Source of the DNA: Actinobacteria bacterium HGW-Actinobacteria-2 | Lineage (GTDB): Bacteria > Actinomycetota > Actinomycetes > Propionibacteriales > Propionibacteriaceae | DNA length: 64,000 bases | Assembly (NCBI GenBank): GCA_002841335.1 | Contig: PHEY01000002.1 | Coordinates: 1 to 64,000 of the forward strand | Reading direction: 5' to 3' | Shown: positions 1-8,951 of the stretch, one piece after another | Numbering within the stretch: the stretch's first letter is position 1 | How the letters are laid out: each line of letters opens with the position of its first letter | Translations under genes and position numbers: made by a program | Notes under the pieces: generated by a model | What the model was told of the DNA's origin: nothing | The model's input: the letters and a program-made list of their open reading frames with translations, nothing else | The model's database searches: none

Positions 1-95
1 GGCAAGCCACCGGCCACCACGGCACCCTCACCCACACCACCACCGGCACCCGCACCCTCGACGTCGGCGAACTCCAATCCCTCATCATCGGCTGA
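1..95 (+). CDS. C-terminal end of an unidentified protein (5' truncated by window edge)
   Basis: An open frame runs in from the left edge and ends at a TGA at 93-95. The visible tail is about 30 residues, rich in Thr, His and Gly and ending LDVGELQSLIIG. Codon use is high-GC like the neighbours, so it is probably a real gene end. I do not recognise the family and too little is present to assign a function. Confidence 0.5.
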   Translation, partial: QATGHHGTLTHTTTGTRTLDVGELQSLIIG

Positions 96-161
96 AGCCA
101 CCTGAAGCCCATCGGACGCGCCGCGTAGGGGGCTCGTTCACAGACAAGGCACAATGGAGGC

Positions 162-1460
162 ATGTCAGCGCTCACCACCAAGGCGGCACCTGCCGCCCTG
201 TCGGTGGGTGAGCGGCTCCGCCTGCGCCTCGCGATCACCGCGGGCAATGCCGCTGCGCTGGCGTCCCGACTGGCCGGAAAGGGCTCGGGAGCTTCGGTCC
301 GCGGCCAGATCCTGACTCGCCTGGTGCCCGACGCTTTCGACCTGCTGCTGCAAGGACGTCGCGTCCTGTCGGTCTCCGGCACCAACGGCAAGACCACCAC
401 CACCCACCTGCTCGCCGCAGCGGTGCGCGCCGGGCTCGGCAGCGACGCCGCCCGCCTGGTCACCAACGCCGACGGCGCCAACCTGCACTACGGCATCGCC
501 TCGGCCCTGTCGCAGGCCCGCCGCGCCGACATCGCCGTGATCGAGACCGACGAGCGCGTGGTCTCCGACATGATCGCGGTCGCGCGTCCGGAGATCCTGG
601 TGCTGCTCAACTTCAGCCGCGACCAGCTCGACCGGCACCACGAGATCAAGGCACTGGGACGCGCCTGGCGAGTGGCGCTGGAGAAGGCCGGGAGCGCCGG
701 CCCCACCATCGTCGCCAACGCCTGCGACCCGCTGGTCGTCTGGTCCGCCGGGACGGCCGCCCGGGTCATCTGGGTCGAGACCGACACCGTGTGGCATGCC
801 GACGGCGCCCTGTGCCCGGCCTGCGGCGAACTGCTCGTGCGGGTGCCCGCCGACGGCCGCGACACCTGGGACTGCCCCGGCTGCGAACTCACCCAACCGG
901 CATCCGACTACCGCGTTGAGGGCACAAAGATCGTCCTCCCGGACGGCAAGCGAGTCTCCCCCGACCTGCAGGTGCCCGGGTCGTTCAACATCTCCAACGC
1001 TGCCTGTGCGCTGGCTGCCGCCATCGAGTTCGGCGTCGGTATCGACGCCGCCCTGGCTGGCATGCACACGGTCACCTCGCCGGCCGGACGCTTCGCCACG
1101 GCCCGCTTCGGCAGCACGGACGCCCGACTGCTGCTGGCCAAGAACCCAGCCGGCTGGGCCGAAGCCCTGCCCCTGGCCCAATCCGATCCGGTGGTGCTGG
1201 CGATCGACTCGGTGGCCGCCGACGGCAAGGACGTGTCCTGGCTGTGGGACGTGGAGTACGAGCAGTTGGCCGGACGCCAGGTGATCTGCACCGGCCCGCG
1301 CGCCCAGGACCTCGCCGTCCGGCTGAGCTACGCCGGCGTCGAACACACCATCACCCGCGACTTGGAGGACGCGATCGCCACCTCCGGCGCGGCAGCCGTG
1401 GACGTGATCGCCACCTACACCCCGTTCCAGGCGTTGCTGAAGATGGCGGGGCTACGATGA
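162..1460 (+). CDS. murT: MurT, lipid II isoglutaminyl synthase (glutamine-hydrolysing) ligase subunit
   Basis: Mur-ligase-type subunit that activates the D-Glu alpha-carboxylate of lipid II so that ammonia from GatD can convert it to D-isoglutamine, a cytoplasmic peptidoglycan-maturation step. The 432-residue length fits MurT. The Mur-ligase P-loop GTNGKTTTTH lies at about residues 72-81, and a zinc-ribbon-like insertion with CPACG and later CPGC Cys pairs at about 217-245 is typical of MurT and absent from MurC-F. The C-terminal part corresponds to the DUF1727 domain. The ATG at 162 has a GGAGG just upstream. The end overlaps gatD by 4 bp (ATGA), indicating translational coupling of the two subunits. 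Confidence 0.93.
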   Translation: MSALTTKAAPAALSVGERLRLRLAITAGNAAALASRLAGKGSGASVRGQILTRLVPDAFDLLLQGRRVLSVSGTNGKTTTTHLLAAAVRAGLGSDAARLVTNADGANLHYGIASALSQARRADIAVIETDERVVSDMIAVARPEILVLLNFSRDQLDRHHEIKALGRAWRVALEKAGSAGPTIVANACDPLVVWSAGTAARVIWVETDTVWHADGALCPACGELLVRVPADGRDTWDCPGCELTQPASDYRVEGTKIVLPDGKRVSPDLQVPGSFNISNAACALAAAIEFGVGIDAALAGMHTVTSPAGRFATARFGSTDARLLLAKNPAGWAEALPLAQSDPVVLAIDSVAADGKDVSWLWDVEYEQLAGRQVICTGPRAQDLAVRLSYAGVEHTITRDLEDAIATSGAAAVDVIATYTPFQALLKMAGLR

Positions 1461-2182
1461 AACCGGTAGAGATCGTCCTGGTGTACCAGTCGCTGCTCGG
1501 CATCTACGGCGACCGCGGCAACGCCATGGTGTTGCGCAAGCGCTTGGAGTGGCGCGGGATCGACGCCACCTTGACCATCGTCGAGCCCGGCGATGTGGTG
1601 CCGTCCACCGGCGCGGTGTACCTGCTCGGCGGCGGCGAGGACGCCGCTCAGATCTCGGCAGTGAAAGGCCTGAAGTCCGACGGGCACATCTTCGGCGCCG
1701 TGGAGCGGGGCGCGGTGCTGTTCGCGGTCTGCGCCGGCCTGCAGATCGTCGGCAACACCTTCACCGTCGGCGAGCACGACGAGGTGATCGAAGGCCTCGG
1801 CCTGCTGGACGTCGACACCCGCCGCGGCGACGTCCGCGCGGTCGGCGAAATCCTCACCCATTGGACCAAGCCTGATGGCACCGAGTCCCTGATCACCGGC
1901 TTCGAGAACCACGGCGGCTTCACCACCCTCGGCCCGAAGGCTCAGCCGTTGGCGCGGGTGGAGATCGGCATCGGCAACGCCAACGACGGCGTGGACGGCG
2001 CCGTCCAGGGCACGGTCATCGGCACCTACCCGCACGGGCCAGCGCTGGCTCGCAACCCTGAGTTGGCCGATCATCTCCTCGAACTGGCGCTGGGACGCCA
2101 GCTCGATCCGCTGCCGAACCCCGAGCTGGACGAGTTGCGCCGTCAGCGCATCGCGCACGTCCGCAAGCACGGACGCGGCTGA
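1457..2182 (+). CDS. gatD: GatD, glutamine amidotransferase subunit of lipid II isoglutaminyl synthase
   Basis: Class I (triad) glutaminase of about 241 residues that releases ammonia from glutamine for MurT. The start is the ATG at 1457 inside the murT stop (ATGA); an in-frame extension upstream lies within murT and is rejected. The nucleophile sits in FAVCAGLQIVG (Cys about residue 92), and the catalytic His is in YPHGPALARN (about residue 193). The order murT-gatD with a 4-bp overlap is the usual arrangement in actinobacteria and staphylococci, so the pair is assigned with high confidence. Confidence 0.93.
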   Translation: MKPVEIVLVYQSLLGIYGDRGNAMVLRKRLEWRGIDATLTIVEPGDVVPSTGAVYLLGGGEDAAQISAVKGLKSDGHIFGAVERGAVLFAVCAGLQIVGNTFTVGEHDEVIEGLGLLDVDTRRGDVRAVGEILTHWTKPDGTESLITGFENHGGFTTLGPKAQPLARVEIGIGNANDGVDGAVQGTVIGTYPHGPALARNPELADHLLELALGRQLDPLPNPELDELRRQRIAHVRKHGRG

Positions 2183-2191
2183 ACCGTCCGC

Positions 2192-3004
2192 TCAGGCGTC
2201 GGCGCGACGCTTACTGAACCGGTGCAGCAGATACACCCCGCCCAGCACCGCCACGGCCACCGCGATCACCACCAGGTCCGGCACCTTCGCCGTCCCGGCC
2301 AGCACGCGGCTCTCCACACCCATCGACTGCTCAGCCGACATCAACCCCGGCAGTGCGAGGGTGCCGTCGGTGACGATCAGCAACACCCCGAGCAGCACCG
2401 TGACCAGGCCGCCGATCACTGATGTCCAGGCGTTCGACCAGCCGCCGATCACCAGTTGGCGCGGACGCAGCCAGTCACGCAGCTTCGGCACCCGATCCCA
2501 GGCGAACGCCAGCACCAGCAGCGGCAACACCATGCCGGCGGCGTAGACCAGCAGCACCAGTCCGCCGTAGAGCGCATTGCCGCCCACCGCGGCCAGGGTG
2601 AACACCGCACCGAGGATCGGCCCGGCGCACACCGTGCCCATGCCGAACACGGTGCCCAACAGGTAGACGCTTAGCGCCGATGCCCCGCCGTGGCCGTCCA
2701 GACGCCCGATGCCGGGAATCGAGACACCGGCCACTTGCAGCAGGCCGAGCACGATCACCAGCACGCTGGCGCCGATCACCAACGCCGCGCGGTTCGCCGA
2801 GATCAGCGACCCCAGACTGCCGGCCAGCATGCCCAGCGGCACCAAGGTGGTGACCAGCCCCAGGTAGAACACTCCGGTGCGCACCACCAACATGCCCGCA
2901 CTGGAGAAGGCGTAGCTGAAGAAGGCCGGCAACAGCATCACCGAGCAGGGGCTCAACAGAGTGAGGATCCCGCCCAGAAAAGCGCCCGCCAGCCCGACCG
3001 ACAT
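2192..3004 (-). CDS. CcdA/DsbD-family transmembrane thiol-electron carrier
   Basis: Polytopic membrane protein of 270 residues with about six hydrophobic helices. Two conserved Cys lie in helices at LLSPCSVMLLPAF (Cys20) and GTVCAGPILG (Cys126), the pair that carries reducing equivalents across the membrane in CcdA proteins. It follows the DsbA-like gene by 2 bp on the same strand, so the two probably form one redox operon that supplies or removes electrons for an exported thioredoxin-fold protein. Cytochrome c maturation is possible, but no cytochrome genes are visible here. Confidence 0.85.
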   Translation of the reverse strand: MSVGLAGAFLGGILTLLSPCSVMLLPAFFSYAFSSAGMLVVRTGVFYLGLVTTLVPLGMLAGSLGSLISANRAALVIGASVLVIVLGLLQVAGVSIPGIGRLDGHGGASALSVYLLGTVFGMGTVCAGPILGAVFTLAAVGGNALYGGLVLLVYAAGMVLPLLVLAFAWDRVPKLRDWLRPRQLVIGGWSNAWTSVIGGLVTVLLGVLLIVTDGTLALPGLMSAEQSMGVESRVLAGTAKVPDLVVIAVAVAVLGGVYLLHRFSKRRADA

Positions 3005-3006
3005 GG

Positions 3007-3768
3007 CTACTTCTTGGCCAGCTCGGTCTCGATGGCCGACTGGAAGTTCATCAGCGGTTGGGCACCGTTGACCACCTGATTGCCGACCACAAAGAACGGC
3101 ACCGAGTTCACTCCCAGCTTCTGTGCCGAAGCGGTGGCATCGGTCACTTGCTTGCGCAGCGCGGGATCGTCCAAGGCGGCGGCGAAGGCCGTCATGTCGG
3201 GGACGCCGGCGGTCTTGGCGAAGCCGATCAGCGTCTCCTTCGGCAGATCAGGGTGTCCGCTGTCGGGAGCGGCGGCATAGAGCGCCGTCATGAACTCGTG
3301 GTACTTGCCTTGGGCACCGGCAGCGCGGGCCGCCACCGCCGCGTCGACCGACTGATCGCCGAACAGGGCCGCGTCATGCAGCTCGAAGCGCACCTTGCCG
3401 GTGTCGATGTATTGGGTGAACAGCGTCGGCAGGGTGTCCTTGGCGAAGGCCGCACAGAAGGGGCAACGGAAGTCGGTCCACTGCACGATCACCACCGGAG
3501 CCTTCGGATCACCCCAGGCCATCGGATCGTCGGCCTGCGCGCGGGCGACCTTCTCCGCCATGGTCTGCCCAGCGGCGTTGGACGACGGCGTGACCGCACC
3601 GCCGGTCGAGCCAGGGGTCGCCACTTGCTGGGTGACGATCACCACCAGCAGGAACACCGCCATCGCCGCCAAGGCGACGTTCAGCCGCTGGGACGTGCGC
3701 AGCTTGCGCTGGAGGTCAGGAATCGAGGGCGCAGGCCCCGGGCCGTGGGGCCGTTCAGCGTCCGACAC
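3007..3768 (-). CDS. DsbA-family thioredoxin-fold protein, membrane-anchored
   Basis: Extracytoplasmic thiol-disulfide oxidoreductase of 253 residues. After a short cytoplasmic N terminus there is one membrane anchor at about residues 29-47, then a low-complexity linker and a DsbA-type thioredoxin domain with the active site CPFC (Cys102, Cys105) and the cis-Pro region NSVPFFVVG. Probably oxidises or isomerises secreted proteins. It lies directly upstream of the CcdA-like gene (2 bp gap), a natural electron partner. Confidence 0.9.
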   Translation of the reverse strand: MSDAERPHGPGPAPSIPDLQRKLRTSQRLNVALAAMAVFLLVVIVTQQVATPGSTGGAVTPSSNAAGQTMAEKVARAQADDPMAWGDPKAPVVIVQWTDFRCPFCAAFAKDTLPTLFTQYIDTGKVRFELHDAALFGDQSVDAAVAARAAGAQGKYHEFMTALYAAAPDSGHPDLPKETLIGFAKTAGVPDMTAFAAALDDPALRKQVTDATASAQKLGVNSVPFFVVGNQVVNGAQPLMNFQSAIETELAKK

Positions 3769-3816
3769 AGGTTCCTCCCGGAGTAGATGGCGAGCACGAA
3801 GTCGTGCTGAACCAAC

Positions 3817-5169
3817 CTATCCGGGTTGCGGCTCCGGGGTAGGCACCTCGCTGGCGGCATCCTCCTCCGGCGCCTCGTAGCGCTCGGTCAGCCACCGATA
3901 GGACTTGGTGGCGAACGCGCCGAGAGTCAGCAGCAAGCCCAGCACTCCCGCGATCAGGAACACCAGCGCGATCCCCCGCGCCTGCCCCTCGCCCAACAGC
4001 CAGCTCCACTGCGTCCGGCCGGCGTCGGTGTTCATGTAGGGAATGATCGCGAACTCCGCGATCGGTCCGATCGCGAAGGTGCTCAGCGGCGCAGCGGCCA
4101 CCTCGACCGCCTGCGCCAGCCCGAACACTCGTCCCTGTTTGGCGTAGGGGACGACCTTCTGCAGCAGCGTCTGCTCGGCCGCCTCGGCGACCGGCACCAG
4201 CGCCATGTAGAACAGGACCCCGACCGCCAACAGCCAGATGTTCTCTCTGATGGTGAACAGTCCGGCGATCATCCACATCGCCACATTGGCCAGCAGCAAT
4301 GCGCGCAGCGGCTTGGCCCCCAGCCCCTTGCGGGCCACCCAGACCGACCCGATCATGAAGCCGAAGCTGAGCACACCCCACAGCACACCCCACACCTCCA
4401 CCGACACCAAGGTGAGGCCGTAAGGATCCATCAGCGCCATGAACGACCCACCGAGCAGGTTGTTGAACGTCGCGAACAGGATCAGCGCCGTCAGCCCGGG
4501 TACCGCGATCACCGCGCGGAACGCGCCGGCGAAGTCGACCGGCTTGGGCACCCCGTCCGGATGGAGCACTTCCGGCTCGGGAATCGACACGGTCAGCAAA
4601 TGCAGCAACGAGGCGATGGTCAGGGCCACCGCGATCCACAAGGTGATCTGAATGCCGAGCATGCCGACGGCGAGGCCGGAGAACACCGAGGTGATCGCGA
4701 AACCGAGCCCGTTGACCATGCCCACCTGGCCGTTGGCCTTGGCGCGTTCGGGTTCGTCCACGAGCAAGGTGACGCAGGTCGACAAGGTGATGGCGCGGGC
4801 ACTCTCCACGACCGCCCCGACCAACACCAGGGTCGAGAACGTCCAGAACGCCACGCTGCCCACGGTGAGGATCTGCGCGGTCGGCACGATCAGGAAGAAC
4901 ACCAGGGACGCGGCGAACGCCACTGCGGTCACCGTGGTGACCACCACCATCACCTGCTTCTTGCGCCAGCGGTCGACCCAGCTGCCGAACGGCACCGCCA
5001 TCACCGCAACCAGCAGCATGTACACCCCACCCAACAGTGCGTTGGCCAGCACCGAGCGGGTCTCCAGGTAGATCCAGAAGATCAGGGCAAACCACAAGAA
5101 GCTCGTCGTCACATTGGCGATCAGCGTGTTCACCAGCAAGCCCACGAAGCTGCGTCGCTTCACATCCAT
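3817..5169 (-). CDS. MFS transporter
   Basis: Major facilitator superfamily protein of 450 residues with about 12 hydrophobic helices. The loop between helices 2 and 3 carries the MFS-like GSWVDRWRKK motif. It resembles MFS multidrug/macrolide exporters of the MefA or enterobactin-exporter type, but the substrate cannot be deduced. AAGGAG precedes the ATG at 5169. It is separated from the redox pair by about 50 bp on the same strand and may be its own unit. Confidence 0.85.
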   Translation of the reverse strand: MDVKRRSFVGLLVNTLIANVTTSFLWFALIFWIYLETRSVLANALLGGVYMLLVAVMAVPFGSWVDRWRKKQVMVVVTTVTAVAFAASLVFFLIVPTAQILTVGSVAFWTFSTLVLVGAVVESARAITLSTCVTLLVDEPERAKANGQVGMVNGLGFAITSVFSGLAVGMLGIQITLWIAVALTIASLLHLLTVSIPEPEVLHPDGVPKPVDFAGAFRAVIAVPGLTALILFATFNNLLGGSFMALMDPYGLTLVSVEVWGVLWGVLSFGFMIGSVWVARKGLGAKPLRALLLANVAMWMIAGLFTIRENIWLLAVGVLFYMALVPVAEAAEQTLLQKVVPYAKQGRVFGLAQAVEVAAAPLSTFAIGPIAEFAIIPYMNTDAGRTQWSWLLGEGQARGIALVFLIAGVLGLLLTLGAFATKSYRWLTERYEAPEEDAASEVPTPEPQPG

Positions 5170-5253
5170 CTGCGCTCCTTACCCGGTCCTCCATCCTGTC
5201 ATGCGCCACTGACATCGCAGGATGGTCAGCTTCACCACCTTCGGTGGCGCGAT

Positions 5254-5283
5254 TTCACACTCCGCCACCGGCTGAGGTAGAGT
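5254..5283 (+). promoter_or_regulatory. Probable tRNA-Lys promoter
   Basis: TTCACA at 5254-5259 and TAGAGT at 5278-5283 are separated by 18 bp, and the -10 ends 10 bp before the tRNA 5' end. Placement is right for a vegetative sigma promoter, though both hexamers deviate from consensus. Confidence 0.4.
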
Positions 5284-5293
5284 TTCTGCTCGC

Positions 5294-5366
5294 GCGCCGC
5301 TAGCTCAACTGGCAGAGCAGCTGGCTCTTAACTAGCGGGTTCGGGGTTCGAGTCCCTGGCGGCGCA
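5294..5366 (+). tRNA. tRNA-Lys(CTT)
   Basis: Complete cloverleaf of 73 nt. The acceptor stem GCGCCGC (5294-5300) pairs perfectly with GCGGCGC (5359-5365). The D stem is GCTC/GAGC, the anticodon loop is CTCTTAA with anticodon CTT at 5327-5329, and the T loop is TTCGAGT. The discriminator is A5366 and the 3' CCA is not encoded. Confidence 0.97.
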
Positions 5367-5371
5367 CAGAA

Positions 5372-5402
5372 AGAAGCCCCTGGCCATCGGTCAGGGGCTT
5401 CT
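5372..5402 (+). terminator. Rho-independent-like hairpin after tRNA-Lys
   Basis: An 11-bp perfect stem (AGAAGCCCCTG against CAGGGGCTTCT) with a 9-nt loop begins 6 bp after the tRNA. There is no strong T run, as is common in actinobacteria. Confidence 0.7.
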
Positions 5403-6004
5403 GCCGCTTCTGGGCCGAGCCGGTCCGCGTCACTCGGCGGGCCTCACGGCTCACACCCCTGGCGGTCTCTGCTGCTCCGGCGCCAAAGGCATTCGAAGCG
5501 ATCGGCGGCAACTGGACGCCCGATTTCGCCGCAACCAAGGGTGCTCTCGTCTGGACTACTGCCTGCGCCGAGGCACCACCACGCCCATCCAAACCGATAT
5601 CCAAATCTTCTTCAGGGGGCGCGCTCTCAACCTCACTGACGGCGGCCCGCCCCAGATCATGGAGTCACCATGAAGGTCAGGATGGCGGGCAGGCTCGGTC
5701 GGTCAGACTCTCGTTGGAGACTGATTTGGAGTTGCCGTCGCCCATCCGCGAGGCGTCTCGTCGTAATGCAACGAGCCCGTCAAGCCCATCGAGTCCCCAC
5801 TCGGAAGGGTGGATAGGCCGACGACACGGATGAGACCGTCAACCGAGCATCTACCCCCGAGGACCCGCTCGGGCGAGCCACCTGGTTCCCACACCTGGAG
5901 GGAGGGGCGCGGGATCGCGCGGTGCGTCGACGCCGTTACCCGGGGCGGCCATCTCCCCGGAGCCACTCCCAAAGCAAGGTCGCCCCCTCCCGCTAGCGTC
6001 AGCC
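5403..6004. other. Gene-poor stretch downstream of tRNA-Lys
   Basis: About 600 bp with only short overlapping open frames on both strands and no recognisable product. Base composition is more mixed than in the flanking core genes. No direct repeat of the tRNA 3' end or integrase was seen. Confidence 0.5.
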
Positions 6005-6895
6005 ATGAAGTGGGACTGCGCAATCCTCGACGGGTCGCTCGCCGCAGCACCATTGAGACACCTGTTCATGAGAACATGCGAATGTCCAGAGGAGGGAAAG
6101 TTGGAAGAGGATACGTTCCAAGCGGGCTTCGCGCTGCCAATGCCGCGCGCGGGTGACTTATGGCCACTGCTCTTCTTCATCGAACAGTCCGTGACAACAC
6201 ACCTGAAGCTATTGAAGACCGAGCCACCGCGGGTACACGTGGAGCTTGAGTCTGGCAACGCGTCCTACCGCAGAAGTTCCCTCGCCGCCGCGAGAGATGC
6301 GCTAGTTAGCGATGAAGGCCACAACGTCCCAGACGAGTGGTACATAACGTGGGTAACGCCCAGCCTCGCAGTCACCGTTCCTCACTGGCGAGTCGATACG
6401 GAGTTCCGCGTCAAGATCAGCGGCCCAAATCGCCTAGTCGTAGAACAGAACAAGGCGACACTCGAAGATCAAGTGGCTCGCTTCGCGGCCCGGCTCGCGG
6501 CCGGAGAAGTGCCCGCACCTGTGGAAACGACCCAGATCGCGACCGCGGAGACCCTGAGTCCCGCTGCGGAGCCAAAACCAAAGCGTCTTCCCGAATGGAC
6601 GAACAACTCTCTGATCGGAGGAGTGCTTGCGGGCGTTTTGGCGCCAGCGATTCTCGCAAGCCTCGGATGGTGGGGCAAGCTGGATGCAGCTACCTCGTCC
6701 AAACTCCTCACATCGGCATACATTCTCGGCCTGACCGTCCTGCCGATAATCACCTGGACTCTGATCACGTCCATGGGCAAGCGCCCAGTCGATCCGATCG
6801 GCTGGTGGAAGTTGGCCGGGCGGATGAGTCTGATTTGGTTCGCTGTCTGTGGCGTTGCCGCATACGGCGTCGGCCTGTGGTTCTTGTGGGCGTGA
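6005..6895 (+). CDS. Hypothetical protein with C-terminal membrane segments
   Basis: Unrecognised 296-residue protein. The N-terminal two thirds look soluble (many charged residues, and Trp at DLWPLLFF and DEWYITWV). A Pro/Ala/Lys-rich linker at about residues 180-200 leads to three likely membrane helices near residues 203-220, 232-253 and 272-292, ending GVGLWFLWA. Codon use is less GC-biased than in the flanking genes, suggesting horizontal acquisition. The start is uncertain: the ATG at 6005 has no clear ribosome site and an in-frame ATG at 6068 is an alternative. No function is proposed. Confidence 0.6.
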   Translation: MKWDCAILDGSLAAAPLRHLFMRTCECPEEGKLEEDTFQAGFALPMPRAGDLWPLLFFIEQSVTTHLKLLKTEPPRVHVELESGNASYRRSSLAAARDALVSDEGHNVPDEWYITWVTPSLAVTVPHWRVDTEFRVKISGPNRLVVEQNKATLEDQVARFAARLAAGEVPAPVETTQIATAETLSPAAEPKPKRLPEWTNNSLIGGVLAGVLAPAILASLGWWGKLDAATSSKLLTSAYILGLTVLPIITWTLITSMGKRPVDPIGWWKLAGRMSLIWFAVCGVAAYGVGLWFLWA

Positions 6896-6922
6896 CCCAT
6901 AGCCCCATAGCCCCATAGCCCC
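6896..6922. repeat. Short tandem repeat, 8-bp unit
   Basis: Three copies of the 8-bp unit CCCATAGC follow the end of the hypothetical membrane gene almost immediately. Possibly a slippage-prone microsatellite; no function is evident. Confidence 0.75.
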
Positions 6923-7128
6923 AACCAGCGTGCCTACTTTGCCGCCCGACGTCCCACTTCGGCCCGTGAGTTCGCCGCGCGTACGAATAGTCGTGGTCAA
7001 GTGAGCAGGCTCAGATGGACCGTCCGAGATGGGGGTGTCAAGATCGACCCTCCCACCTTGGGGATGGTTGCCGCGACCCTGGCCGCCTGCAGCCGCGATC
7101 CTTCTCCGTGACCAGACTCATCACCCAG

Positions 7129-8826
7129 CTATGGACGAGTCACCGCCACGTTCGCCGAGTACGGCAGCACGTACAGCTGGGTTCCCTGCTTGGTGAACAG
7201 GCGGTTCGTGCCGTCCCAGGTGCCATTGCTGTTGACGAAGCAGAAGGTGAAGTTCGGCGGATTGGCCACCGTCACCTTCCACCAGTGCCGCCCGTTGAGG
7301 TAGCCCTCATAGGTCATCACCTTGTCGCCGGTGAGGCCGTTGAACGGGTGCATCGTGTAGGACGTCGCCGAGGCGAACTCGGCGTAATGAATGGTCACCG
7401 ACAGCCGATACCGGGCGATGAAGGACGCATACCGCGCCAACCCCAGCCCGCTGTTGACGTTGTCGATGCGCAGCACCGTCAACCCGACGTAGCTGGCCCA
7501 ATCGAAAGCGTTGACGATGTTGTTCCAACCTGCGTCGGTGGTCACTCCACCCGACAGCGCATTCTCGCCCTTGATCATCACCCCGAGCGCGGCCGCCTTG
7601 GCCGCCACCCAGAACACCAGGTCCTGAGCCAGCGAGTAGGCCGGCGCAGTGTTGTCGTTGCTCATCTCCAGGCAGGTGAAGTGCAGGATCACCTGCCGCG
7701 TCGTGGCGATCTGCTTGGCCAGATTCACGATCCGCTGATAGCCGTGGCCGGTGGCGTCGGCGTTCATGTCGACGCTGGTCTGCACCAGCCCGGCGGCCAC
7801 CTCTGCCGCCCGCGGATAGGACGGGTTGGTCATCGCCCAGTGCACGCCAGGGATCTTGTAGCCGATCGCCGCTGAAGCGAAGGACGTCCCCAGGCCGGAC
7901 AGCACGGCTTCCACCACGGTCTTGCCGTGAGTGATCAGCGATTCGTTGTACCAATCGATGAAGTCCTTGCCATAGGTGGTGGCTCGGTAGGCATTGGAGG
8001 TGAAGAAGTTGGTGCCATCCGAGGGTGGCATGATCTGCGACGTGTTCGTCAGCGACGTCCCCCAGGCGGCGTTCACGCCCGCGAGGTTGGTGTACTTGGC
8101 CAGTGTCCACGCCCGGAAGCCGGCCACCGCCAGTGGCGAGTAGGCCTGCAGCGCACCGCGGGTCGGGTAACCGGTGTTGGTGTCGTGGGAGTTGTAGGAC
8201 GGATACCGCAGTTCCCCGGCCGGGCCGAGGGAGACGTTGACTTCCTGGACGTCGGAGCCGTAGCTCGCCGAGTACTTGTTCTTGAAGGCCGTCGCAAAGG
8301 CGGTGTACTCCCCCTTCACCAGCTGGTCGGCCCAGCCTTGAACGGTTTCGGAGTTGTAGTTGCCCTGCTCGGACTTGTACTTCAAGCCGTTCGCGTCCAA
8401 GGTCACGCCGTTGAGGCTCTGCCCGGTGTACTTGCTCCACACCCAGCCGGGAACACCGATGGCGCACTGATCACCGACGTTTCCGCCGCACTGGTGGAAG
8501 GAGAAGATCGGCACGATCTTGAGCCCCTTGGCCTTGATCGCGGAGAACACCTGGTCGTAGTAGGACCAGTCGAAGGTTTGGTCGGAGGTCTCCACCTGGC
8601 CCCACCACACATCGACGGAGACGGCATCGACGCCGTACTCCTTCACGGTCTGCAGCTGAGCATTGAAGGCGGTGAAGTCAGTGACATGCAAGGGGGCCAT
8701 CACATTGGCGGTGAAGTTGGCATTGCCCGTGGCGGTAGCGGCTTGGGCGGGCGCCACCGGCACGATGACGGTCGTAATGAGGAGAGCGAAAGAGGCAACG
8801 ATCGAGCTTCTGATGCGGGATTGCAC
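7129..8826 (-). CDS. Secreted beta-amylase (GH14) with C-terminal starch-binding domain
   Basis: Exo-acting beta-amylase releasing maltose from starch non-reducing ends. From a GTG at 8826, preceded by AAAGGAG, the protein has 565 residues with a signal peptide ending PAQA (about residue 29), so it is exported. The GH14 barrel carries VDVWWGQVE, the first catalytic Glu in GPAGELRYPS (about residue 205) and the second in IKGENALSGG (about residue 421). The last 90 or so residues (VTIHYAEFA, then GRHWWKVTV and FVNSNGTWD) look like a CBM25-type starch-binding module. An in-frame extension upstream of the GTG would bury the signal peptide and is rejected. A sugar-binding lipoprotein gene lies next upstream on the same strand. 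Confidence 0.92.
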   Translation of the reverse strand: MQSRIRSSIVASFALLITTVIVPVAPAQAATATGNANFTANVMAPLHVTDFTAFNAQLQTVKEYGVDAVSVDVWWGQVETSDQTFDWSYYDQVFSAIKAKGLKIVPIFSFHQCGGNVGDQCAIGVPGWVWSKYTGQSLNGVTLDANGLKYKSEQGNYNSETVQGWADQLVKGEYTAFATAFKNKYSASYGSDVQEVNVSLGPAGELRYPSYNSHDTNTGYPTRGALQAYSPLAVAGFRAWTLAKYTNLAGVNAAWGTSLTNTSQIMPPSDGTNFFTSNAYRATTYGKDFIDWYNESLITHGKTVVEAVLSGLGTSFASAAIGYKIPGVHWAMTNPSYPRAAEVAAGLVQTSVDMNADATGHGYQRIVNLAKQIATTRQVILHFTCLEMSNDNTAPAYSLAQDLVFWVAAKAAALGVMIKGENALSGGVTTDAGWNNIVNAFDWASYVGLTVLRIDNVNSGLGLARYASFIARYRLSVTIHYAEFASATSYTMHPFNGLTGDKVMTYEGYLNGRHWWKVTVANPPNFTFCFVNSNGTWDGTNRLFTKQGTQLYVLPYSANVAVTRP

Positions 8827-8898
8827 GGTGCTCCTTTGAGAAGGGAGGCAGCGCACAGCAGGCCCAGCCCGAGCGACGCTGCCCACGGGGGTTACCCC

Positions 8899-8927
8899 AG
8901 TTTGCGAGCCGCTTCCAGCGCTGTCAA
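8899..8927 (-). promoter_or_regulatory. Candidate promoter of the beta-amylase gene
   Basis: On the minus strand a perfect TTGACA (8927-8922) is followed after 17 bp by CAAACT (8904-8899). The spacing is ideal and the -10 is weak. The spacer contains GCGCTGGAAGCGGC, which may hold a LacI-type half site. Confidence 0.35.
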
Positions 8928-8951
8928 TGAGCACCTCGGGTGCGCACGGGC

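Noticed and set aside
165-1346. Long minus-strand open frame opposite murT
   Set aside because: Antisense shadow of a high-GC gene; composition is Gly/Asp/Gln/His-rich with no domain, while the plus strand is clearly MurT.
5332-5604. Minus-strand frame ending in RRQGLEPRTR over the tRNA-Lys
   Set aside because: It runs through the antisense of the tRNA 3' half, a well-known source of false genes; no other support.
5294-7128. Prophage or integrative element at tRNA-Lys
   Set aside because: No integrase, no duplicate of the tRNA 3' end and no phage genes were seen in the window.
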